Part shown: piece after piece, positions 6,859 to 12,100 of the stretch
Layout: the number at the start of each line of letters is the position of its first letter
How positions within the stretch are numbered: the first letter of the stretch is position 1
NCBI GenBank assembly: GCA_910580135.1
Contig: CAJTXC010000039.1
Span: forward strand, 1 to 12,100
Length of the DNA: 12,100 bases
DNA from: an uncultured Bacilli bacterium
GTDB lineage: Bacteria; Bacillota_I; Bacilli_A; RF39; UBA660
Direction of reading: 5' to 3'
Program-made: the position numbers and the translations under genes
Notes under the pieces: model-generated
Told to the model about the DNA's origin: nothing
Databases searched by the model: none
What the model saw: only the letters and a program-made list of their open reading frames with translations

Positions 6859-7737
6859 CTACTTCACCTCATCAAAAGTTACTTTACCTAACTTTCCTTC
6901 TCTTAAATCTCTTATTATTAAACTTGATACCTTGTCATAATCTACTTCCCCACCAGATATAAGGCATCCTCTTTTTTTACCTATTATATCATAAGATGGT
7001 ACAACATCATCTATATCAAAATCATTAATACCATATCTATTAATTAAGTTTTCTTTATAATTATTATTTAAATAATCTAATATATAACAAGCTACCTTAC
7101 CAATAGGAAGTATTTCTTCTTTGATAGCAGAAAAACTAGCTAAATTATAACTTTGTTTTTCATTATCTAATTTTGGCCATAATATACCGGGAGAATCTAG
7201 TAGTTCTAAATCTTTATTAATTCTAATCCAAGAAAGCTTTTTAGTAACACCTGGCTTATCACCTGTTATAGTAGCTTTTTTACCTACTAAACGATTTATT
7301 AATGTAGATTTACCTACGTTAGGTATTCCGACAATTAAAGCCCTATAAGCACGTTTTTTAAGACCTTTTTCTTCTCTTTTCTTATTTAGTTCTTCTAAAA
7401 GTTCATCAGTCTTTTCGTATATCTTATTTATACCTTTATTATTCATAAGATCTACCAATATAACTTTATAGCCTTGTTTTTCATATTCTTTAGCACAAGC
7501 TCTAGTTTTATTTTCATCACAAAGATCACTTTTAGTCATTATCATTATTTTTGGTTTGTTCTTTATCAAATCATCTATGTCTTTTATTTTAGAAGAAAAA
7601 GGAATTCTAGCATCCACTACTTCATATACAACATCAACCATGTTAATGTTTTCTTTTATTAAACGTCTTGTTTTAGCCATATGACCTGGATACCAGTTTA
7701 TATTTGTCGAATTTTGTCCTTTATTGTCGTTCATCAT
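6859..7737 (-). CDS. rbgA: Ribosome biogenesis GTPase A (YlqF/RbgA)
   Basis: A 292-aa circularly permuted GTPase for late assembly of the 50S subunit. The motif order is G4 (TKSD, 68-71), G1/P-loop (GIPNVGKS, 137-144), G2 (Thr165 in PGVTKK) and G3 (DSPG, 181-184), as in YlqF. The N-terminal signature INWYPGHM is at residues 13-20, and the C-terminal domain is the RNA-binding helical part. The first of two ATGs is preferred: AAGGA is 7 nt upstream. The start overlaps the end of the HAD gene by 17 nt, so its ribosome site lies in HAD codons. Truncated copies of its 5' end occur at 9938-9973 and 11963-11998, both breaking off right after the INW codons. Confidence 0.96.
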   Translation of the reverse strand: MMNDNKGQNSTNINWYPGHMAKTRRLIKENINMVDVVYEVVDARIPFSSKIKDIDDLIKNKPKIMIMTKSDLCDENKTRACAKEYEKQGYKVILVDLMNNKGINKIYEKTDELLEELNKKREEKGLKKRAYRALIVGIPNVGKSTLINRLVGKKATITGDKPGVTKKLSWIRINKDLELLDSPGILWPKLDNEKQSYNLASFSAIKEEILPIGKVACYILDYLNNNYKENLINRYGINDFDIDDVVPSYDIIGKKRGCLISGGEVDYDKVSSLIIRDLREGKLGKVTFDEVK

Positions 7738-8503
7738 TATCTATTCCTTCACTTAACAATTCTTTAATTGCATAATAAACACCATCTTCATTATTAGAAT
7801 ATTCAGTAACTATATCTGCATTTTCTTTTACTATTTCTGGTGAATTTGACATTGCTATTCCACAACCAACATATTTTATCATATCTATATCATTATCCCC
7901 ATCACCAATTGCTACAACATTTTCTTTGTCAATGTCTAATTTATTTAACAATAATTCAATTGACTTAACTTTTGTCATTCCTTTGTTAACAAATTCTATC
8001 CTATTTAATTCGCTACTAGTTATTTCTAAATTTTCTAATACTTCTTTAGGTAAATTACTTCTAATTTTGTTTATTACACTAGGTGTTGATACACCAACTA
8101 TTTTATATATCTTATTTTCGTTTGCAAACTTCTCAATATTGCTTATTTCGTTTCTTAATAATCTATTATCATACAGATAATAAGTCCAATCTATTTTATT
8201 ATCTAAAATGAAATTATCTATTTTAATAACTACACTTTTATCAATATATGATGAAAATATTTCGGATTCTTTGTTATTAACTATTAAAGAACCATTGAAG
8301 CAAATTGTATAATTATTTTCGTCTAACAAACCTAAATTTTCCAAGTAAGGTTTTATAGTACAAAATTGTCTAGCACTTGCTGGAATTATTTTTAAATTAT
8401 TTTTAATTTGTCTCAAATAATGTATTGTTTTGTCGCCTATTTTTTTATTATCATCTAATAATGTTCCATCAAGATCTAAAATAATCGCTTTTATTTTATT
8501 CAT
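7721..8503 (-). CDS. Cof-type HAD-superfamily hydrolase
   Basis: A 260-aa phosphatase of the Cof/YidA class, acting on small phosphorylated metabolites; the exact substrate is unknown. Motif I is LDLDGTLL (Asp10 nucleophile, Asp12), motif II is the Ser of IPASAR (the usual TGR is SAR here), motif III the Lys in NKGMTK, and motif IV GDGDND near 200. The C2-type cap lies between. The start is ATG at 8503 with GGAGGGAAGT in front; an in-frame TTG at 8515 is part of that ribosome site and is rejected. It follows the 92-aa gene by 15 nt. The last ten residues (SEGIDNDERQ) are encoded by the rbgA ribosome site and start region, which suggests a junction formed during insertion. Confidence 0.9.
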   Translation of the reverse strand: MNKIKAIILDLDGTLLDDNKKIGDKTIHYLRQIKNNLKIIPASARQFCTIKPYLENLGLLDENNYTICFNGSLIVNNKESEIFSSYIDKSVVIKIDNFILDNKIDWTYYLYDNRLLRNEISNIEKFANENKIYKIVGVSTPSVINKIRSNLPKEVLENLEITSSELNRIEFVNKGMTKVKSIELLLNKLDIDKENVVAIGDGDNDIDMIKYVGCGIAMSNSPEIVKENADIVTEYSNNEDGVYYAIKELLSEGIDNDERQ

Positions 8504-8518
8504 ACTTCCCTCCAAAAA

Positions 8519-8797
8519 TTATCTATATAAATTTTCTAGAACTTTAGTTAAGCAATCATCTGCTGTTAAATCTGTATTCTTTGAAAAGCTAATTTTAACT
8601 AATTTTCCATTTACCTTAAATATATAAGGATTTTTTGTCTTCATAATAAAATCTAATATTCTTTCTTCACTAGGTTTTCTTCTGTCTATTTTTATATCTG
8701 TTATTTCATCCACTTCTTCTAGTTTTACATCATCAAGATTTACATTTCTACAACGTTCTAATTTTTCTTTTAATTCTTCGATACTGTATTTATTCAT
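8519..8797 (-). CDS. Small DUF6870-like protein, copy 1
   Basis: A 92-aa acidic soluble protein of unknown function. It resembles by eye the DUF6870-type pattern of Firmicute mobile DNA (N-terminal YSxEEL, then DIxDIKID, ERILDFI, KNPYxFKVxGxxVKISFS, LTxxDCL). It is about 80% identical to the copy at 10579-10857; the block CRNVNLDDVKLE and the block KNPYIFKVNGKLV are the same. The start is ATG 8797, with GGAG 9 nt upstream and alignment with the paralogue; the longer in-frame extension is rejected. It has its own promoter just after the BRO gene and is co-transcribed with the HAD gene. Confidence 0.78.
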   Translation of the reverse strand: MNKYSIEELKEKLERCRNVNLDDVKLEEVDEITDIKIDRRKPSEERILDFIMKTKNPYIFKVNGKLVKISFSKNTDLTADDCLTKVLENLYR

Positions 8798-8816
8798 AAA
8801 ATCACACTCCAACTTG

Positions 8817-8845
8817 ATTATATAGTTAATCATAATTATTGTTAA
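8817..8845 (-). promoter_or_regulatory. Promoter of 92-aa copy 1 / HAD / rbgA operon
   Basis: TTAACA (8845-8840), 17-nt spacer, TATAAT (8822-8817) on the minus strand. It is overlapped at its upstream edge by the motif TTGCACATTT (8853-8844). From here transcription could run through HAD, rbgA, the mTERF-like gene, rnhB and topA to the terminator at 3536-3571, since no other terminator or strong promoter is evident. Confidence 0.7.
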
Positions 8846-8859
8846 ATGTGCAATTTTAT

Positions 8860-9726
8860 TTACTCATTACTTGTACTTTCTATTTTTAGTCGTCCATCAT
8901 CATATTGATAATTAAGTGCATTTTCTTTAGATATTGCAGATTTATTTGTTTCTTTTTCATATAAATCCCTAGCACCTTTAGCAACGCCTCCACCTCTTTT
9001 GGCTACATTTAAATTTTCTTTTAAACCTTGTGGCTGTTCTTCTCTTGCAATATCTCGTGTTGCAATTTCTCCTATGTTTGTAAGAGCAACTTCTATATCG
9101 GTCATATTATCTCTTAAAGATTCTTTTCTAAGACCTTTCAACTCTTTATATTCACTAGCCTTCATTCCAGACCAGCCTTTATAAATTTCGTTTGTAAGCA
9201 TAGCATATTCTATTGGTTTAGTTATGCCACCTTCCTTCCAAATGTCCGTAAGTTTAAATCTATCTACGATTCCTGTTAATCTTGCTTTTATCCATTCATC
9301 TGTATAACCTTTATTACGATAATAATTTACTGCGCGATTTATTGCGATTTCTGGGTCAAATACTTCATCAATCCTTTCACTTCCTAAAGATGCTAACCAT
9401 AATTTAAAAGGTTCAGCTTTTGGACTAGGAACTGACTCAATTAATCTTAATATTCCTTTAGTGTCTAAAGTGTCAGTAGAATAACTTTTCCCATCTTTTT
9501 TAGATTTCATTTTCAGTTGTACACATTTTGTGGACAACTCACTTTGCTCTTCTTCAGTCATTCTTTTCTTTAACATATTCCAATAATTTCTTGGATTATT
9601 ACTATCAGTTAAAGCGGATATTACATCTACAACTGAAAAATAGTAATCTTCTTTTTCGCTATCCCAAATACTTCTAATTTCATTATCTTCAAATAAATTT
9701 GACATTGTTTCTAATTTATTATTCAA
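8860..9726 (-). CDS. BRO/DinD-like antirepressor-family protein
   Basis: A 288-aa protein. Its N-terminal BRO-N domain (IRSIWDSEKEDYYFSVVDVI through the region PRNYW, LKKRM, GILRLIESVPSPKAEPFKLW) is found in phage antirepressors and DinD. The C-terminal half (DRFKLTDIW, IEYAMLTNEIYKGWSGM, LKGLRKESLRDNMTDIE, IARE, AKRGGGVAKGARDLYE) matches the DinD-type arrangement. E. coli DinD is damage-inducible and acts on RecA; a DNA-linked regulatory role is inferred here. The start is TTG at 9726 with AGAAGG 8 nt before it. The frame stays open to 9870, but that stretch lies in the promoter/leader. It is followed after 62 nt by the 92-aa gene, as in the KilA-N module. Confidence 0.88.
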   Translation of the reverse strand: MNNKLETMSNLFEDNEIRSIWDSEKEDYYFSVVDVISALTDSNNPRNYWNMLKKRMTEEEQSELSTKCVQLKMKSKKDGKSYSTDTLDTKGILRLIESVPSPKAEPFKLWLASLGSERIDEVFDPEIAINRAVNYYRNKGYTDEWIKARLTGIVDRFKLTDIWKEGGITKPIEYAMLTNEIYKGWSGMKASEYKELKGLRKESLRDNMTDIEVALTNIGEIATRDIAREEQPQGLKENLNVAKRGGGVAKGARDLYEKETNKSAISKENALNYQYDDGRLKIESTSNE

Positions 9727-9845
9727 ATTTAACACCTTCTTTCTTTTTGCTTTTGAGAGGGGTTTAAACGTCGTAATCACCTTTCTATTTCTTATCATAA
9801 ATATCATTAAAATTACTATGTTTTTACCAAATTTTATTGGTTTTA
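9727..9845 (-). promoter_or_regulatory. BRO-gene leader (5' UTR)
   Basis: About 115 nt between the putative -10 and the TTG start. It holds a repeat AAGGTGATTACGACG then TTTAAACCCC (9761-9783), which recurs upstream at 9917-9938, and a short hairpin ACCAA/TTGGT (around 9829-9844). The KilA-N gene has a leader of similar length with the same GATTACGA motif. Confidence 0.45.
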
Positions 9846-9870
9846 CCACTTTTTTAATAAAAATGTGCAA
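9840..9870 (-). promoter_or_regulatory. Putative BRO-gene promoter
   Basis: TTGCAC (9870-9865), a 19-nt spacer and an extended -10 TGGTAAAAC (-10 hexamer 9845-9840) on the minus strand. The spacing is long, but the KilA-N gene has the same arrangement with an 18-nt spacer, which supports it. TTGCACATTT at 9870-9861 is the shared motif. Confidence 0.5.
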
Positions 9871-9937
9871 GATTTAAAATCAAGAAAATCCTTTATTTAT
9901 AAGGGATTGCTATGGGGTTTAAATAAATCGTAATCAA

Positions 9938-9973
9938 CCAGTTGATTGTCGTATTTTGTCGATTATTTTCCAT
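9938..9973 (-). pseudogene. Truncated 5' copy of rbgA (copy A)
   Basis: Twelve codons reading MENNRQNTTINW on the minus strand, matching the RbgA N-terminus (MNDNKGQNSTNINW). The DNA CAAAAT-CGACA...AACTGG is shared with intact rbgA. Similarity stops exactly after the Trp codon; the sequence then continues TTGATTACGATTTATTT, identical to the other truncated copy. The frame stays open for 14 more codons, to a TAA at about 9894. AGAGG lies 13 nt upstream, and it begins 24 nt after the histidine-phosphatase stop. It may be a remnant or a short leader peptide. Confidence 0.65.
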
Positions 9974-9997
9974 AACTTTTTCACTTCCTCTAAATAA

Positions 9998-10567
9998 TTA
10001 TCTTTTTAATATTCTTTCGAAACTAAACTCTTTTAATTTACCAGTTCCTAATTCAAAATTTAAATAATCTCCATCTTCTGGTACTCCTTCAAAATAACTC
10101 ATTAAAACTAATCCAACACCGCCATGTGCAACTATTAAAACATTTTCATTTGGATTATCTCGTAATTCATCTAACAAATTGAATACTCTATTTTGAACTT
10201 CTAGGATACTCTCTGCCTTATTAAAATTTTGATTACTATAAATATTCCAAAAACTATTAAAGTCGAACTGAGAACGAGTTAATCCCTCAAATTCTCCAAA
10301 ATCTCGTTCTATAATTCTATTATCATATATTATTGGTGCAGTGCCATCATATGCAATAGATAAAGTTTCTTTTGTTCTAATTAAAGGGCTGCAAATGATT
10401 TTATCAAATTTAATAACCCTTAAATATTCTTTTGCCTCTAAAGCCTGTTTTTTGCCTTTATCATTCAAATGTAAGTCACATCGTCCTTGACATTTTGGAT
10501 CTTTTTTTCCTTCACTATTTAAATTTTCATTCCAATCTGTACTTCCATGTCTTAAAAAATAAATCAT
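9998..10567 (-). CDS. Histidine phosphatase (PGAM-like) family protein
   Basis: A 189-aa cytoplasmic protein of histidine phosphatase branch 1 (phosphoglycerate mutase/CobC-like). The RHG motif is at the N-terminus (LRHGSTDWN, phospho-acceptor His7). Arg64 lies in CSPLIRTKET, Glu87 in IERDFGEFEG and the second catalytic His148 in IVAHGG, so the active site looks complete. The substrate cannot be named; its size suggests a phosphatase rather than a glycolytic mutase. AGGAG lies 8 nt before the ATG. It follows the 92-aa paralogue by 11 nt and is presumably co-transcribed. It takes the position held by the HAD gene in the neighbouring module. Confidence 0.9.
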   Translation of the reverse strand: MIYFLRHGSTDWNENLNSEGKKDPKCQGRCDLHLNDKGKKQALEAKEYLRVIKFDKIICSPLIRTKETLSIAYDGTAPIIYDNRIIERDFGEFEGLTRSQFDFNSFWNIYSNQNFNKAESILEVQNRVFNLLDELRDNPNENVLIVAHGGVGLVLMSYFEGVPEDGDYLNFELGTGKLKEFSFERILKR

Positions 10568-10578
10568 TTTAATTTCTC

Positions 10579-10857
10579 CTATCTATATAAATTCTTCAAT
10601 ACATTAGTAAGGCAATCTTCTGCAGTTAAATTACTATTTTCTGAAAATCTTATTCTAACTAATTTCCCATTGACTTTAAATATATATGGATTCTTTGTCT
10701 TTATTAAAAACGCCAATATTCTTTCATTACTAAGTTTTCTTCTGTCTATTTTTATATCTGTTATTTCATCCACATCTTCTAATTTTACATCATCAAGATT
10801 TACATTTCTGCATCTTTCTAATTTTGCTGCTAATTCTTTAATATTATATTTATTCAT
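10579..10857 (-). CDS. Small DUF6870-like protein, copy 2
   Basis: A 92-aa paralogue of the protein at 8519-8797, about 80% identical by eye and of the same length. Differences cluster in the first ten residues and in the Asp/Asn-rich segment near residue 70 (SENSNLTAED). No catalytic motif is visible. AGAAGG stands 6-7 nt before the ATG. It has its own promoter immediately after the KilA-N gene and is paired with the histidine-phosphatase gene. Function is unknown; its repeated coupling to a DNA-binding antirepressor-type gene and a phosphatase suggests a role in the module. Confidence 0.78.
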   Translation of the reverse strand: MNKYNIKELAAKLERCRNVNLDDVKLEDVDEITDIKIDRRKLSNERILAFLIKTKNPYIFKVNGKLVRIRFSENSNLTAEDCLTNVLKNLYR

Positions 10858-10879
10858 ATTTTACCTTCTTTCTGTAATA

Positions 10880-10908
10880 ATTTTATTATTTAGAAAGAAG
10901 TAATACAA
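10880..10908 (-). promoter_or_regulatory. Promoter of 92-aa copy 2 / histidine phosphatase
   Basis: TTGTAT (10908-10903), 17-nt spacer, TAAAAT (10885-10880) on the minus strand. The motif TTGCACATTT (10916-10907) overlaps the -35 at the same offset as in copy 1. Confidence 0.6.
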
Positions 10909-10920
10909 ATGTGCAAAATA

Positions 10921-11763
10921 CTATATACTATCTTTTTCTCCTAATAATTTTATCTTTTCTGCATTATTAAGTATATCAAGTTGATACTTAGCTATGCCAC
11001 TTAATATTTCAAATCTCTCTTCTTTACTTTTGCCATCTTTAATTAATTCAGCGTTATGCGATTCTAAATTTGATAGTACAGTTAATTCATTTATTGAAGC
11101 ATAATCTCTAACATTTGAATTTTTTGCCAAGTTCGGATTAAGTTCTCTCCATTTTTTAGCAGTTGTATTAAATAAAGCAACATTTAAAATATCTGCTTCT
11201 TCTGCATACTTTAACCATTCTCTATCTTTATAATAATCGTTATCAGGTAATATATAATTTTTAATTGCATCTGCATGAATAAGATAATTATTTTTGGTTA
11301 AAATTCTTTTTATATCCCATTCCCTATTTTGATTTTCTAACTCTTTTAGTCTTTCAAATTCTTTTATCAAATATAGTTTAAAAACCGGGCTAATAGAAGA
11401 CGCAAATTCAAAAGCAATATCTTTATGAGCATAAGTTCCACCATATTTTCCACGCTTCGAATATATACCAATTGCATTTGTTTTACTACACCATTCTGTA
11501 ACACTTAGTGTAAAAGTATGAAGTCCCGCCTTACTTTTAAACCCGTCGAATTCGACGGAATTAAAATTTGGATTGTAAATTGACTCCCAAGTACCTAAAA
11601 ATTCTAAAGTAATTCTATTTCTTAACCAATTTCTGATAACATCATCTGATGTGGATTTTCCTTCTTTAAATTTGGTAAAATCAGAAATACAGATATAATC
11701 GCTGTCATTCATATTTGTTATGTTCACTTTAATATTTTGAACTTCAATTATTTTGTTTGTCAT
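10921..11763 (-). CDS. KilA-N domain protein (phage antirepressor type)
   Basis: A 280-aa protein. The KilA-N DNA-binding domain covers about residues 1-140, with YICISDFTKFKEG, IRNWLRNRITLEFLGTWE, NPNFNSVEFDGFKSKAGLH, SVTEWCSKTNAIGIYSKRG, KYGGTYAHKDIAFEFAS and FKLYLIKEFERLKELE. The C-terminal part (WLKYAEEADILNVALFNTTA, IRDYASINEL-like NVRDYASINEL, LSNLESHNAELIKDG) is the module often fused to KilA-N in bacterial mobile DNA. A DNA-binding regulatory role is inferred from the family. AGAGGTG sits directly before the ATG. It is the first gene of the right-hand accessory module, followed 63 nt on by the 92-aa gene. Confidence 0.9.
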   Translation of the reverse strand: MTNKIIEVQNIKVNITNMNDSDYICISDFTKFKEGKSTSDDVIRNWLRNRITLEFLGTWESIYNPNFNSVEFDGFKSKAGLHTFTLSVTEWCSKTNAIGIYSKRGKYGGTYAHKDIAFEFASSISPVFKLYLIKEFERLKELENQNREWDIKRILTKNNYLIHADAIKNYILPDNDYYKDREWLKYAEEADILNVALFNTTAKKWRELNPNLAKNSNVRDYASINELTVLSNLESHNAELIKDGKSKEERFEILSGIAKYQLDILNNAEKIKLLGEKDSI

Positions 11764-11870
11764 ATATTCACCTCTTTTCTGCGTTCTTAAATGTCGTAAT
11801 CACCTTTCTAATTCATATAATAAAAATAATACTAAAATTATTATGTTTTTATAGATTTTTAGTATTATTT
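11764..11870 (-). promoter_or_regulatory. KilA-N gene leader with 14-bp inverted repeat
   Basis: About 105 nt from the putative -10 to the ATG. A perfect 14-bp inverted repeat (11824-11837 with 11857-11870, AAATAATACTAAAA) starts inside the -10 and spans the transcription start. It could be an operator or a 5' RNA hairpin. Further down is AAGGTGATTACGACA then TTTAAGAACGC, the counterpart of the BRO-leader repeat. Confidence 0.45.
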
Positions 11871-11895
11871 ATCATTTTTTAATTAAAATATGCAA
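11866..11895 (-). promoter_or_regulatory. Putative KilA-N gene promoter
   Basis: TTGCAT (11895-11890), 18-nt spacer, extended -10 TGATAAATA (-10 hexamer 11871-11866) on the minus strand. TTGCATATTT at 11895-11886 is a one-base variant of the shared motif. Confidence 0.5.
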
Positions 11896-11962
11896 AATCT
11901 AAATTGGATAATTTACTTTATTTATAAAGGATTAAAGGCATTCTTAAATAAATCGTAATCAA

Positions 11963-11998
11963 TCAGTTCATATTTATCGAATTTTGTTGATTATTCAT
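11963..11998 (-). pseudogene. Truncated 5' copy of rbgA (copy B)
   Basis: Twelve codons, MNNQQNSINMN then TGA, on the minus strand. The 24 nt starting CAAAATTCGA match intact rbgA at 21 positions. The codon corresponding to the conserved Trp (TGG in rbgA and copy A) is TGA, so the reading frame ends there. The sequence then switches to TTGATTACGATTTATTT exactly as in copy A. It begins 2 nt after the stop of the partial gene at the right edge. Confidence 0.6.
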
Positions 11999-12000
11999 TT

Positions 12001-12100
12001 TTAATCATCTACCTCATTTATTTTTACAAACATTTTATCACCTTTTTGAATGCTTTTAATAAATTTATGATCAATTAATTTATGAATTAAATATAAATAA
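12001..12100 (-). CDS. Partial gene, C-terminal end, unknown function
   Basis: An open frame entering from the right edge and ending at TAA (12003-12001); 32 codons are visible: YLYLIHKLIDHKFIKSIQKG then DKMFVKINEVDD. The family is not recognised from so short a piece. It is followed within 2 nt by rbgA copy B, in the same position relative to an rbgA start as the phosphatase genes in the two modules. It is either the original upstream neighbour of rbgA or the last gene of a third module. A start within the piece (ATG at about 12034) with AAAGGTG upstream is also possible but would give only 11 residues. Confidence 0.45.
   Translation of the reverse strand, partial: YLYLIHKLIDHKFIKSIQKGDKMFVKINEVDD

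Noticed and set aside
7474..7662. Plus-strand open frames inside rbgA, HAD, rnhB, BRO and the 92-aa genes (e.g. 5648-5851, 7926-8180, 8999-9184, 10670-10903)
   Set aside because: They are antisense to well-supported genes, lack ribosome sites and show no recognisable protein features.
8504..8515. TTG start of the HAD gene at 8515
   Set aside because: The TTG is the first part of TTGGAGGG, i.e. the ribosome site of the ATG at 8503.
8798..8833. 12-residue N-terminal extension of 92-aa copy 1
   Set aside because: Not shared with the paralogue, overlaps the -10 region, and GGAG is correctly placed for ATG 8797.
9727..9870. N-terminal extension of the BRO gene to 9870
   Set aside because: The frame is open but covers the -35, -10 and leader repeats also present before the KilA-N gene. 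A good ribosome site exists for the TTG at 9726, and BRO proteins normally begin close to this point.
9888..9912. Hairpin after the histidine-phosphatase gene as a terminator
   Set aside because: AATCC...GGATT has a mismatch, no proper T run, and the matching hairpin in the other module is only about 5 bp, so termination here is not supported.
11963..11998. TGA read as Trp (Mycoplasma-type code)
   Set aside because: The TGG-to-TGA change in rbgA copy B and the rarity of TGA stops raised this idea, but the Trp codons checked in intact genes are TGG and genes are full-length under the standard code.

Overview
The window is AT-rich DNA from a low-GC Gram-positive bacterium. Strong GGAGG-type ribosome sites, short or overlapping gene junctions and the rbgA-rnhB-topA order all point to the Firmicutes/Bacilli side, including the walled relatives of Mollicutes. 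Trp codons inspected in intact genes are TGG, so the standard code (TGA = stop) is assumed. Every protein gene is read from the minus strand; only a tRNA-Arg(CCT) lies on the plus strand.

Layout from left to right. (1) 1-1818: a patatin-like phospholipase gene translationally coupled to a pentapeptide-repeat gene that runs off the left edge. (2) 1864-2029: back-to-back extended -10 promoters, the tRNA gene and a bidirectional terminator. (3) 2030-3128: an HD-domain phosphohydrolase gene and a small two-TM membrane protein gene with its own terminator and near-consensus promoter. (4) 3130-3526: a gene-free stretch organised like a small non-autonomous mobile element, with 15-bp direct repeats, 26-bp imperfect terminal inverted repeats, hairpins and five TTGCATT motifs. 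(5) 3536-7737: the housekeeping operon rbgA, an mTERF-like helical-repeat gene, rnhB, topA and a terminator. (6) 7721-12000: two paralogous accessory modules upstream of rbgA. Each is read as an antirepressor-type gene (KilA-N or BRO/DinD), a 92-aa DUF6870-like protein and a phosphatase (histidine phosphatase or Cof-type HAD). (7) 12001-12100: the C-terminal end of another gene.

The most striking observation is that each accessory module is preceded by a truncated copy of the 5' end of rbgA. The copies at 9938-9973 and 11963-11998 match rbgA codons up to the Trp of the conserved INWYPGHM motif and then switch abruptly to a shared sequence starting TTGATTACGA. The intact rbgA sits at the downstream end. 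The simplest reading is that modular units of about 2.0 and 2.2 kb were inserted one after another at codon 15/16 of rbgA, each bringing a replacement rbgA start. No recombinase gene is visible. The four accessory transcription starts share a TTGCACATTT-type motif, and the leaders carry paired GATTACGA repeats with locus-specific tails. The housekeeping genes rbgA-rnhB-topA now appear to be transcribed from accessory-module promoters.
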